From positions 1 through 64,000 of the forward strand of contig NZ_VISR01000034.1 in assembly GCF_007827595.1 (NCBI RefSeq): a stretch of DNA of 64,000 nucleotides, given 5' to 3'. Shown one piece after another: positions 51,008 to 58,205 of this stretch. How positions within the stretch are numbered: the first letter of the stretch is position 1; each line of letters starts with the position of its first letter. The DNA is from Streptomyces sp. BK340. GTDB taxonomy: Bacteria; Actinomycetota; Actinomycetes; Streptomycetales; Streptomycetaceae. A program made the translations under genes and the position numbers. The notes below the pieces were generated by a model. That model ran no database searches. It was given only the letters and a program-made list of their open reading frames with translations, and was not told the DNA's origin.

Positions 51008-51547
51008 CTAGCCCGCCTGCTCCAGGGCCACCAGCTCGAACGCGGTCTTCCCGTCCAGGGACTCGCGGACGATGTCGGCGTGTCCGGCGTGCCGGGCCGT
51101 CTCGCGGATCAGGTGCAGGCACAGCCAGCGCAGGGAGACGCGGCCCTCCGGCGGGAACCACGGGTCGGGCGGCAGCGGGAAGCTGTCGTCCAGGCTGGGC
51201 GCGGAGCGGATGAACTTCTCCGTCTCGGCGGCGACCTCCGCCCAGAACGCGAGCTGCGAGGCGACCGTCTCGTCGCCCACGAGCTGGAAGCTCTCGTGCC
51301 AGTTCGACTCGTCGCGCGGGATCGCCGGCGGTTCCTGCTTGGCCCGGGCCACCCAGCCCTGCTCGACCTCGGCGACATGCTTGAGCAGTCCGCCCAGGGA
51401 CAGCTCGCTGGCGCTCGGGCGGGATCGGGCCTGCTCCTCGGTCAGCCCCAGCAGCGCCCGGCGGATCCCGCCGCGCTGTTCCTCGATGAACGCCAGCAGC
51501 GCTCCCCGCTCGTCGCCCTGCGTCTCCGCCGCCACGTGAGTGACCAT
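51008..51547 (-). CDS. DinB/DUF664-family protein
   Basis: A 179-residue four-helix-bundle protein of the DinB superfamily. Family blocks are LLAFIEEQRGGIRRALLGLTEEQA, GGLLKHVAEVEQGW (with a possible metal histidine) and LHLIRETARHAGHADIVRES (with the paired histidines). Members are metal-dependent thiol transferases or unknown. It lies 23 bp upstream of the PadR gene on the same strand and may be co-transcribed with it. Confidence 0.87.
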   Translation of the reverse strand: MVTHVAAETQGDERGALLAFIEEQRGGIRRALLGLTEEQARSRPSASELSLGGLLKHVAEVEQGWVARAKQEPPAIPRDESNWHESFQLVGDETVASQLAFWAEVAAETEKFIRSAPSLDDSFPLPPDPWFPPEGRVSLRWLCLHLIRETARHAGHADIVRESLDGKTAFELVALEQAG

Positions 51548-51677
51548 GACCGACCGCCTTCCATCGGGTCCGTTTCCCTGACACCGACGAAGCTACGGGC
51601 CCTTGCGGTCAGGTTCTGTCCGCAAGAGCCCGCCGATCGGAAGGTTCCGGAACCCGGCCCAGAACCGGAAACCCGGC

Positions 51678-53138
51678 CTAGAAGGGGAAGCCGCTGCGAC
51701 CGTGCTGCACCGAGATCCACTTGATCGTGGTGAAGGCCTCCAGGGTCGTCTCGCCGTTCAGACGGCCGAGGCCGGAGTGCTTCTCGCCGCCGAAGGGCAC
51801 CAGCGGCTCGTCGTGCACGGTGCCGTCGTTCACGTGGAACATGCCCGTGTCGATCTGCTTGGCGAACGCCACACCGCGCTCGATGTCGCCCGTGTGGACA
51901 GCGCCGCTGAGGCCGTACGGGGTGTCGTTGACGATCCGGACCGCCTCCTCCTCGCCGTCGAAGGGGACGAGGAAGACGACCGGCCCGAAGACCTCCTGCT
52001 GGAGCAGCGCGGAGTCGGCGGGGACGTCGGTGAGCACGCTGGGCTCGACCAGGTTGCCGGTGGTGGTGCCGTGCACCAGGGCCGTGGCGCCCTCGGCGAG
52101 CGCCTGCTCGACGGCGCCCGAAATGGCGTTGGCCTGCGCGGAGTTGATCACCGGGCCGATGACGGTCTGCGGGTCGCGCGGGTCGCCGACCTTGAGCGTC
52201 CTGACCTTGGCGACGAACTTCTCGGTGAACTCGTCGGCGATCGAGCGGTCCACGAGCACCCGGTTCGCGGCCATGCAGACCTGGCCCTGGTGGACGTACC
52301 GGCTGAAGACCGCCGCGTCGACCGCGTAGTCGAGGTCGGCGTCGTCCAGGACCACCAGCGCGCTGTTGCCGCCCAGTTCGAGCACCGAGCGCTTGAAGTG
52401 CGAGGCGCAGACGGTGGCCACGTGCCGGCCGACCTTGTCGGAGCCGGTGAAGGAGATGACCTTGGGGACCGGGTGCTCGATGAAGGCGTCGCCGATCTCG
52501 GCGATGTCGGTGACGACGACGTTGAGCAGGCCGCCGGGCAGTCCGGCCTCCTCGAAGATCTTCGCGACCAGGGTGCCGCCGGCGATCGGGGTGTTCTGGT
52601 GCGGCTTGAGCACCACGCCGTTGCCGAGGGCGAGGGCCGGGGCCACCGACTTGATCGACAGCAGGAACGGGAAGTTGAACGGGCTGATCACGCCCACCAC
52701 GCCGACCGGCACCCGGTAGACGCGGTTCTCCTTGCCGTCCGCCGGCGAGGGCAGGATCTTCCCCTCGGGACGCAGCGCCAGGTGGACCGACTCGCGCAGG
52801 AACTCCTTGGCGAGGTGCAGCTCGAAGCCCGCCTTCACGCGCGTGCCGCCGAGCTCCGCGATGATCAGGTCGGCTATCTCCTGCTCGCGGTCCTCTATCA
52901 GCCTCAGGGCCCGCTCGAAGACCGCGCGACGGGTGTACGGGTTGGTCGCGGCCCACTGCTTCTGGGCACGGGCCGCGGCCCGGTAGGCCTGGTCGACCTC
53001 TTCGACGGTGGCCACCGTGATCGAGGCCAGCTTCTCGTCGTCGTAGGGGTTGAAGTCGATGACGTCCCAGGAACCGGTGCCCGGGCGCCATTCCCCGTCG
53101 ATGTACTGCTGGGCCAGCTCGGTGAAGTAGGACGACAT
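51678..53138 (-). CDS. NAD(P)-dependent aldehyde dehydrogenase (benzaldehyde/vanillin type)
   Basis: A 486-residue enzyme. The catalytic cysteine is in HQGQVCMAANRVLV and the general-base glutamate in VLELGGNSALVVLDDADL. The cofactor loop is FTGSDKVGR, and NFPFLLSIKSVAPALALGNGV marks the Rossmann domain. Sequence tone fits aromatic or salicylaldehyde-type dehydrogenases. ATG 53136-53138 has GAGGG 7 bases upstream. It is monocistronic. Direct repeats of TCAAGA-N-AGTTG lie 70-90 bases upstream of the start. Confidence 0.94.
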   Translation of the reverse strand: MSSYFTELAQQYIDGEWRPGTGSWDVIDFNPYDDEKLASITVATVEEVDQAYRAAARAQKQWAATNPYTRRAVFERALRLIEDREQEIADLIIAELGGTRVKAGFELHLAKEFLRESVHLALRPEGKILPSPADGKENRVYRVPVGVVGVISPFNFPFLLSIKSVAPALALGNGVVLKPHQNTPIAGGTLVAKIFEEAGLPGGLLNVVVTDIAEIGDAFIEHPVPKVISFTGSDKVGRHVATVCASHFKRSVLELGGNSALVVLDDADLDYAVDAAVFSRYVHQGQVCMAANRVLVDRSIADEFTEKFVAKVRTLKVGDPRDPQTVIGPVINSAQANAISGAVEQALAEGATALVHGTTTGNLVEPSVLTDVPADSALLQQEVFGPVVFLVPFDGEEEAVRIVNDTPYGLSGAVHTGDIERGVAFAKQIDTGMFHVNDGTVHDEPLVPFGGEKHSGLGRLNGETTLEAFTTIKWISVQHGRSGFPF

Positions 53139-53230
53139 GTGATCCCTCAATCACTAGCGATGCCAGATCCTGGTCACGGTCTGATCATCCGTCATCGTAC
53201 TTGTAATTCAAGAGAGTTGGAGGTAAGCGC

Positions 53231-54091
53231 TCAAGACAGTTGAAGCAGACCCCGCAACAGGTCCCGGCTCTCGTCCGGGCCCGGGCTGTCCTGCTGCAGC
53301 TCCTTCAGCGCCTGCTCGTACTGGGCGACGTCCTCGCGCTTGTCCAGGTAGAGGGCACTGGTCAGCTGCTCCACGTACACCACGTCGGACAGGTCCGACT
53401 CGGGGAAGCTGAGGATGGTGAAGGCGCCACTCTCGCCGGAGTGGCCGCCGAAGCCGAACGGCATGACCTGGAGCCGCACATTGGGCCGCTGGGAGATCTC
53501 GATCAGGTGCTGGAGCTGGCCGCGCATCACGTCGCGGTCACCGTAGGGACGGCGCAGGGCGGCTTCGTCCAGGACGATGTGGAACTCGGGGGCGTTGTCG
53601 TCGAGCAGGTGCTTCTGCCGCTCCAGGCGCAGCGCCACCCGCCGCTCCACGTCGGCCGCGCTGGCGCCCTTCATCCCGCGCCGGACCACCGCGCGGGCGT
53701 ACTCCTCGGTCTGCAGCAGGCCGTGCACGAACTGCACCTCGTACACCCGGACCAGGGAGGCGGCGCCCTCCAGACCCACATAGGTGGGGAACCAGCTGGG
53801 CAGCACGTCGGTGTAACTGTGCCACCAGCCCGCGACGTTGGCCTCCCGGGCGAGGGAGAGCAGGGACTCGCGCTCCGCCTCGTCGGTGATGCCGTACAGC
53901 GTCAACAGGTCTTCCACGTCCCTGGTCTTGAAGCTCACCCGGCCCAGCTCCATCCGGCTGATCTTCGACTCGGACGCACGGATCGAGTACCCCGCCGCCT
54001 CGCGCGTGATCCCCCGTGCTTCACGCAGTCGCCTGAGTTGCGAGCCGAGCAGCATGCGCCGCACCACCGATCCGGGCTCTCCCGCGCTCAC
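53231..54091 (-). CDS. XRE-family regulator with DUF5753 domain (WhiJ-like)
   Basis: A 286-residue protein. An N-terminal helix-turn-helix (about 15-65: LGSQLRRLREARGITREAAG, then ASESKISRMELGR) is joined to DUF5753, the domain typical of the WhiJ family in Streptomyces (YEVQFVHGLLQTEEYARAVV and NVRLQVMPFGFGGH). GTG 54089-54091 has GGGAGG upstream; a longer TTG start is unlikely. It is divergent from a small ATPase gene, with DUF397 beyond. Such trios modulate development and antibiotic production. Confidence 0.92.
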   Translation of the reverse strand: MSAGEPGSVVRRMLLGSQLRRLREARGITREAAGYSIRASESKISRMELGRVSFKTRDVEDLLTLYGITDEAERESLLSLAREANVAGWWHSYTDVLPSWFPTYVGLEGAASLVRVYEVQFVHGLLQTEEYARAVVRRGMKGASAADVERRVALRLERQKHLLDDNAPEFHIVLDEAALRRPYGDRDVMRGQLQHLIEISQRPNVRLQVMPFGFGGHSGESGAFTILSFPESDLSDVVYVEQLTSALYLDKREDVAQYEQALKELQQDSPGPDESRDLLRGLLQLS

Positions 54092-54176
54092 GTTCGCCAG
54101 CCTCCCCAACCGTCTTTGGGGCCGAAGTCTGCCACTAAAACACTTCGAGCAGTACTCGTCCGGTTACGGAAACGGA

Positions 54177-54217
54177 AAGAGGTCAGCCGTTTTCAGCAGG
54201 AAGAGGTCAGGACCTCT
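54177..54217. promoter_or_regulatory. Repeated AGAGGTCAG boxes and dyad, putative WhiJ-type operator
   Basis: AGAGGTCAG occurs at about 54178-54186 and again at 54202-54210. The second is half of the 16-bp palindrome AGAGGTC-AG-GACCTCT (54202-54217). They lie between the divergent XRE and ATPase genes, about two helical turns apart. Binding by the XRE protein is inferred. Confidence 0.55.
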
Positions 54218-54294
54218 GACAGACTTGCGATCCGAGTTGGCGGAAAAAATGGCCAAGAAGCGGTACGGGCAGGTTCAATTCGGTCGCGTGCACG

Positions 54295-54318
54295 TGCATC
54301 TGCCCTTGCATCTGCCCT
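54295..54318. repeat. 12-bp tandem duplication
   Basis: TGCATCTGCCCT is present twice, head to tail, in the leader of the ATPase gene about 70 bases before its start. Its role is unknown; it may have arisen by slippage. Confidence 0.8.
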
Positions 54319-54388
54319 TCCCATCCGAAACCATGGTGCAGCGCCACCGCTGCATCGCAACGACCGCGAATTCCCGGGAGTGCCTCGC

Positions 54389-54934
54389 ATGGGAACGAAT
54401 GGATCGACCATGCTCAAGCCGTTACGGCAGGGCCTTCCGCCGCTGGATCCCGCGGCCGTGTCCGATGCCGCTTCCTGCGCACTGCCCGCCCGCTACGAAG
54501 CGGTGCGCGAGGCCCGCCGCTTCACCCGGGCCACTCTGGACCAGTGGGACGTGGGCGACCGCTTCGACGACATATGTCTCGTCGTCTCCGAACTCGTCAC
54601 CAACGCCCTGCGTCACGGACTGCCGCTTTCCCACCACCCTTCCGGCGAGGCCTTGCGGGCCGCATCCTCCGAGCCGGCCGACGCGGCGTGCTCCGAGCGC
54701 GCGCCGTCGGTACGACTGCATCTGATGCGCTGGACCGAGCGGCTCGTGTGCGCGGTGCGCGACCCCAGTCACGAGACGCCCGTCCCGCGCGACTCGGACG
54801 ACTTCTCGGCCGAGTCGGGGCGCGGACTGTTCCTGGTCGACTCATTCACCGACAGCTGGGGCTGGCACCCGCTCGCGGGCAGCCTCGACGGCAAGGTCGT
54901 CTGGGCGCTGTTCCGGCTCCGAACGGCCGAGTGA
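54389..54934 (+). CDS. Anti-sigma-type HATPase protein (RsbW-like)
   Basis: A 181-residue single-domain ATP-binding protein of the HATPase_c_2 group common in Streptomyces. The N box is CLVVSELVTNALRHG near 71-85 and the G box is DDFSAESGRGLFLVDSFTDSWGW. There is no phosphoacceptor histidine, so it is not a sensor kinase. Such proteins act as serine kinases or anti-sigma factors. ATG 54389 has GGGAG about 8 bases upstream. It is paired with the divergent XRE gene and the DUF397 gene. Confidence 0.9.
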   Translation: MGTNGSTMLKPLRQGLPPLDPAAVSDAASCALPARYEAVREARRFTRATLDQWDVGDRFDDICLVVSELVTNALRHGLPLSHHPSGEALRAASSEPADAACSERAPSVRLHLMRWTERLVCAVRDPSHETPVPRDSDDFSAESGRGLFLVDSFTDSWGWHPLAGSLDGKVVWALFRLRTAE

Positions 54935-54938
54935 CGCG

Positions 54939-54962
54939 ACGTGGCGTCGACCGACGCCACGT
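54939..54962 (+). terminator. Hairpin terminator of the ATPase gene
   Basis: ACGTGGCGTC-GACC-GACGCCACGT is a perfect 10-bp stem followed by TTTCT. It starts 5 bases after the stop codon. Confidence 0.85.
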
Positions 54963-55044
54963 TTCTACGCGCGTACACCCGGACTTCGCCCGGCCGCCGC
55001 CCGGCTGTCCCGACCACTCCGGCCGACCGGGCCGGTGAGTCGTT

Positions 55045-55329
55045 TCAGCCGGCGATCAGATGGTCGAACTCGCCGTCCTTGATACCGAGGAGCATGGCCT
55101 CGATCTCCGCGCGCGTGTAGACGAGCGCGGGCCCGTCCGGGAAGCGCGAGTTGCGCACGGCCACCTCGCCGCCGGGCAGCCTCGCGAACTCCACGCAGGA
55201 GCCCTGCGAGTTGCTGTGCCTGCTCTTCTGCCAGGCCACGCCGTCCAGCTGCGTGGCAGCCATGCCGTTGTAAGCCATGCCGTTGTACACGTCGTACCCC
55301 CCGTACACGCCGTCAACGTCGCGGTCCAC
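55045..55329 (-). CDS. DUF397-domain protein
   Basis: A 94-residue protein. The C-terminal 60 residues are DUF397 (VAWQKSRHSNSQGSCVEFARL, then VAVRNSRFPDGPALVYTRAE). The N-terminus has tandem YNGMA units. DUF397 proteins are the small partners of WhiJ-type XRE regulators and can act as toxin-antitoxin-like modulators. The GTG start is 55327-55329; several internal ATGs could also serve. A TATGAT -10-like hexamer lies upstream near 55393-55398. Confidence 0.87.
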   Translation of the reverse strand: MDRDVDGVYGGYDVYNGMAYNGMAATQLDGVAWQKSRHSNSQGSCVEFARLPGGEVAVRNSRFPDGPALVYTRAEIEAMLLGIKDGEFDHLIAG

Positions 55330-55475
55330 AGGTCGCTCCCCGGTGGTGCACTGGCTGGTGTGGCCATGGATGCTGTAGTCAACTGACCCGGATCATAACC
55401 CTGTTCATGTGCAGATGCATGAGCAGATGCACGTGCACGTGGGGTGCTCCCGTGATTACAGCTTTGACGTCCGCT

Positions 55476-55946
55476 TTACCCAAGTCGTTCCAGCGTCTGC
55501 CCCAGAGACGGCAGCACATGTCCCCGCCAGCCCCCGTCCATGATCTTCCGAGCCATCATCTGCGCCGGGTCGTCCGGATCGAATCCCTCGTGCACTAGGA
55601 ACAGACGCGTTCCGCGCCCTTCCTGTTCCAGGGTCCAGGTAATGGTCCAGTCCGCGGGATTGGCCGGATCGGCGTCCGCCCACCGGAGGGACAGCATCCG
55701 CCCGGTGTCGTAGGCCAGCACCTGCACTTCCACGACACCGGAGAAGCGGGTGCCGGGACGCGGGACCGAGGTCATCCGGTACCGGTGACCGACCTCGAGC
55801 CGGAAGCCCTCGGCGCCGGGCATCTGCCAGCGGGCCAGCAGACCGGGCTCGGTCAGGGCGCGCCAGACCTTGGCGGGCGGGTGCGGGAAGAACTGGTCGA
55901 CGCGGATCGTGGTGAGGTCGTCGGCGTCGCCGGGTGCGGTGTTCAT
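55476..55946 (-). CDS. SRPBCC/AHSA1-domain protein
   Basis: A 156-residue protein of the activator-of-Hsp90 ATPase-like START group. It has VDQFFPHPPAKVWRALTEPGLLARW, RFSGVVEVQVLAYD and TITWTLEQEGRGTRLFLVHEGF. The family binds hydrophobic ligands in a helix-grip fold. It overlaps the ArsR gene by four bases and is the last gene of the VOC-ArsR-SRPBCC operon. This ArsR/SRPBCC pairing is very common in actinobacteria; the natural ligand is unknown. Confidence 0.88.
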   Translation of the reverse strand: MNTAPGDADDLTTIRVDQFFPHPPAKVWRALTEPGLLARWQMPGAEGFRLEVGHRYRMTSVPRPGTRFSGVVEVQVLAYDTGRMLSLRWADADPANPADWTITWTLEQEGRGTRLFLVHEGFDPDDPAQMMARKIMDGGWRGHVLPSLGQTLERLG

Positions 55947-56296
55947 GGGCGGTCATCGTCCGGCATGCGGTCGAGCAGATCGCCGAGGCCCTTCAGCCGC
56001 TCCCGCCAGAACCGCTCGTACGGGTGGAGCCAGTCCTGCACCTCGGCGAGCGGGGCCGCCTCCAGGCGGTAGATCCGTTGCCGGCCCGAGCGCTGCTCGG
56101 AGACGAGGCCGGCCTCCCGGAGCACCCTGAGGTGTTCCGAGAGGCTCGGGCGGCGCATGTCGAAGTGGCCGGCCAGGGCCTGCACGGGCTGCGGCCCGCG
56201 CTCGCGCAGCAGCCGGAGCACTTCCCTGCGGGTGGCGTTGGCGAGCGCGGCGAAGACGCGATCGTCGACGGCCTCCCGGCTTCCGGCTGCGGTCAT
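55943..56296 (-). CDS. ArsR-family regulator
   Basis: A 117-residue winged-helix repressor: RVFAALANATRREVLRLLRERG, then ALAGHFDMRRPSLSEHLRVLREAGLVSEQRSGRQRIYRL. No cysteine metal site is present. It is 11 bases behind the VOC gene and overlaps the SRPBCC gene. Its likely operator is the double dyad at 56692-56736, sitting on the operon promoter, so it should repress its own operon. Confidence 0.92.
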   Translation of the reverse strand: MTAAGSREAVDDRVFAALANATRREVLRLLRERGPQPVQALAGHFDMRRPSLSEHLRVLREAGLVSEQRSGRQRIYRLEAAPLAEVQDWLHPYERFWRERLKGLGDLLDRMPDDDRP

Positions 56297-56307
56297 CGCC
56301 GGCCTTT

Positions 56308-56679
56308 CTACTGGTGAACCTCCGTGAGCAGCATCAGACCGTTGCCGTCCGGATCCCGGAAGGAGGCCATCCGTCCCCAGGGGTACTCGTCGGGGCCCTG
56401 CACCTCGGTACCCGCCTCGGCGAGCCGTGCGCAGTCGGCGTCGACATCGGTCGTCACCAACATGATCCCCCGGGCCGAACCGGGCTCGAAATCCCCCATG
56501 CCGGGCCCGGAGAGCGTGAAGACGGTCTGCGCACCCTTCGGCGCGACCTGGAGCCAGCGACCCGGCGGCATCTGGAGGTCGGCTGTCACCTCGAAGCCGA
56601 GGAGGTCCCGGTAGAAGCGCAGGGCGCGGTCCTGGTCGGTGACGGGCAGCGTGACGAACGAGGCGTGCGTGACGGTCAT
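56308..56679 (-). CDS. VOC-superfamily (glyoxalase/bleomycin-resistance) protein
   Basis: A 123-residue vicinal-oxygen-chelate protein: FVTLPVTDQDRALRFYRDLLGFEVTAD at the start and MASFRDPDGNGLMLLTEVHQ at the end. Metal-ligand positions are only partly conserved, so it may bind rather than convert a substrate. ATG 56677-56679 is 7 bases after the -10 TATTCT, which means a leaderless mRNA. First gene of the operon with ArsR and SRPBCC. Confidence 0.87.
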   Translation of the reverse strand: MTVTHASFVTLPVTDQDRALRFYRDLLGFEVTADLQMPPGRWLQVAPKGAQTVFTLSGPGMGDFEPGSARGIMLVTTDVDADCARLAEAGTEVQGPDEYPWGRMASFRDPDGNGLMLLTEVHQ

Positions 56680-56686
56680 GCCCGCA

Positions 56687-56736
56687 AGAATAGGTAGGCA
56701 ATTCCCTACGCGTCAACCGTAGGGAATTGCCTACCT
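56687..56736 (-). promoter_or_regulatory. VOC-ArsR operon promoter with 19-bp perfect inverted repeat
   Basis: Minus strand: -35 TTGACG (56716-56711), 18-bp spacer, -10 TATTCT (56692-56687). Perfect 19-bp arms AGGTAGGCAATTCCCTACG (56692-56710) and its complement (56718-56736) flank a 7-base centre that contains the -35. Each arm contains TAGGCAATTCCCTA, itself almost palindromic, so two repressor dimers can bind, one on the spacer and one upstream. Confidence 0.88.
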
Positions 56737-56751
56737 GTCAGCGGGGCCGCC

Positions 56752-56916
56752 TCAGCGCTCCTCCCGGAACTCGACGTGCCGGCCGGCGACCGGGTCGTAC
56801 TTGCGCAGCGTCATGCGGTCCGGGTCGTTGCGGCGGTTCTTGCGGGTCACATAGGTGTGCCCGGTACCGGCCGTCGACCGGAGCCTGACGACCGGGCGGA
56901 GTTCGTTGCGTGTCAT
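56752..56916 (-). CDS. rpmG: Ribosomal protein L33, cysteine-free (C-minus) paralogue
   Basis: A 54-residue L33: MTRNELRPVVRLRSTAGTGH, then YVTRKNRRNDPDRMTLRKYD. The two CxxC zinc pairs of the ordinary L33 are absent. Such paralogues replace the zinc-containing protein when zinc is scarce and are repressed by Zur. ATG 56914-56916 is preceded by a Zur-like box at 56927-56950. The gene is too short for standard ORF cutoffs but the match is clear. Confidence 0.93.
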   Translation of the reverse strand: MTRNELRPVVRLRSTAGTGHTYVTRKNRRNDPDRMTLRKYDPVAGRHVEFREER

Positions 56917-56926
56917 GCCGGCATAT

Positions 56927-56950
56927 TAATGAAAATGAATCCCATTGTCA
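56927..56950 (-). promoter_or_regulatory. Zur box upstream of rpmG
   Basis: On the minus strand the sequence reads TGACAATGGGATTCATTTTC, close to the actinobacterial Zur operator pattern TGAAAATGATTTTCA. It is the most AT-rich stretch nearby and lies 11-34 bases before the rpmG start. Zinc-dependent repression by Zur is the known control for such paralogues; the match here is by eye. Confidence 0.7.
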
Positions 56951-57103
56951 AACATGGCCTCACGACGGATTCCTGCCCGGTGTCCGGAAGCCCTCCTGAT
57001 AACGGCTGGTAACTTGCTGCGGTCCCTCCGGTCCGGGGGGCACCGACCGCGACGGGCCGACGGCCCCGGTGCGGCCGGCCCGCCAGAGCTTGGGGAGCTT
57101 GAC

Positions 57104-57583
57104 GTGACTACGGCGACTGCAAGGGTGCGGACCGCAGCCGCGGCCGCGGGGCTGGTGGGCGTGCTCGCGCTGACCGGGTGCAGCGGGGGCGGCTCCAAGG
57201 ACGACTCCTCGCCCACCCCGAGCGCGACCCCGACGTCCACGGGCACGGGCGCCGTGACGGGCTCCTCCGACAAGCTCCAGGGCAGCTGGATCACCACCAG
57301 CAAGGGCAGCATCGTGGCCCTGGTGATCACCGGGAAGCAGGCCGGGCTGTTCGTGACCGGCGGAACCGTGTGCAGCGGTGCCGCGGGCACCGAGGCGGGC
57401 ATGCAGATGATCCATCTGACCTGCACCGGCGGCAGCAAGGACCGGGTCACCGGAATGGTCGACTCGGTGCGGGCGGACGCGATGAAGGTGACCTGGTCGG
57501 GCAAGCTGGGCCAGGAGACCTACACCAAGGCCGAGGGCGGCAAGCTGCCGTCCGGGCTGCCGACGGCACCCGTGAAGCAGTGA
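57104..57583 (+). CDS. Putative lipoprotein of unknown function
   Basis: A 159-residue secreted lipoprotein. The signal peptide has a hydrophobic core and the lipobox LALTGC with the lipidated cysteine near residue 26. A Ser/Thr/Pro-rich linker follows (SPTPSATPTSTGTG). The mature domain (about 55-159) is beta-rich, with a pair of cysteines that may form a disulfide (TVCSGAAG and LTCTGG). GTG 57104 has GGGGAG 6 bases upstream. No family name can be given. Confidence 0.8.
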   Translation: MTTATARVRTAAAAAGLVGVLALTGCSGGGSKDDSSPTPSATPTSTGTGAVTGSSDKLQGSWITTSKGSIVALVITGKQAGLFVTGGTVCSGAAGTEAGMQMIHLTCTGGSKDRVTGMVDSVRADAMKVTWSGKLGQETYTKAEGGKLPSGLPTAPVKQ

Positions 57584-57686
57584 CGGGGCCCCTGAAGCGG
57601 TGAATTCGCCCGGGGTGCGTGATCGCGTCCCGGGCGCAGGGGCCATGATGCGGGGAGACCGTCACGACCTCGATGGGGATCTGCTC

Positions 57687-58202
57687 ATGCGCGCCATTCC
57701 GCTCACCGTCACCGCCCTCGCCGCCGCCCTCCTGCTGACCGCCTGCAACGACGGCGGTGGCGGCAAGAACGGAAAGAGCAGCTCCGCCTGCGAGATCGGC
57801 GGGGTGTCCGTGCAGATCGGGTCGGCCAGCGTCGCCCCGGCCGCCGGTGACACGGGCGAGGTGCCCGTCAGCATCACCAACCAGAGCGCGCCCTGCACCC
57901 TCGACAAGTTCCCCGGCGCCCGGCTGAAGACGGGCGACACCGCGGTCGACGTGCCCGTGCAGCAGGGGGCGAAGGCCCAGAAGCTGAAGCTCGCCAAGGG
58001 CGACTCGGCGAGCTTCACCATCTCCTATGTGCGCGGCAAGGCGGGCGACAAGAGCAGCGTCGGGGCGAAGACCGTGCTGATCTCCCTGCCCGGCTCCAGC
58101 ACCACCCGGAGCTTCCCCTGGTCGTACGGGCCCGTCGCCGCCAAGGGCACCCAGGGGACCCCGAACGCCTCCGTCAGCGCCTTCCAGCAGGTCGGCGACT
58201 GA
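57687..58202 (+). CDS. Lipoprotein with DUF4232-like domain
   Basis: A 171-residue lipoprotein with the lipobox LLLTAC (Cys near residue 20). The mature part is a beta-sandwich-like domain with SVQIGSASVAPAAGDTGEVPVSITNQSAPCTLDKFPGARL in pieces that recall DUF4232. Cysteines flank it. ATG 57687 has GGGGA 8 bases upstream. It lies 103 bases after the other lipoprotein and may share its transcript. The function is unknown. Confidence 0.78.
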   Translation: MRAIPLTVTALAAALLLTACNDGGGGKNGKSSSACEIGGVSVQIGSASVAPAAGDTGEVPVSITNQSAPCTLDKFPGARLKTGDTAVDVPVQQGAKAQKLKLAKGDSASFTISYVRGKAGDKSSVGAKTVLISLPGSSTTRSFPWSYGPVAAKGTQGTPNASVSAFQQVGD

Positions 58203-58205
58203 CCC

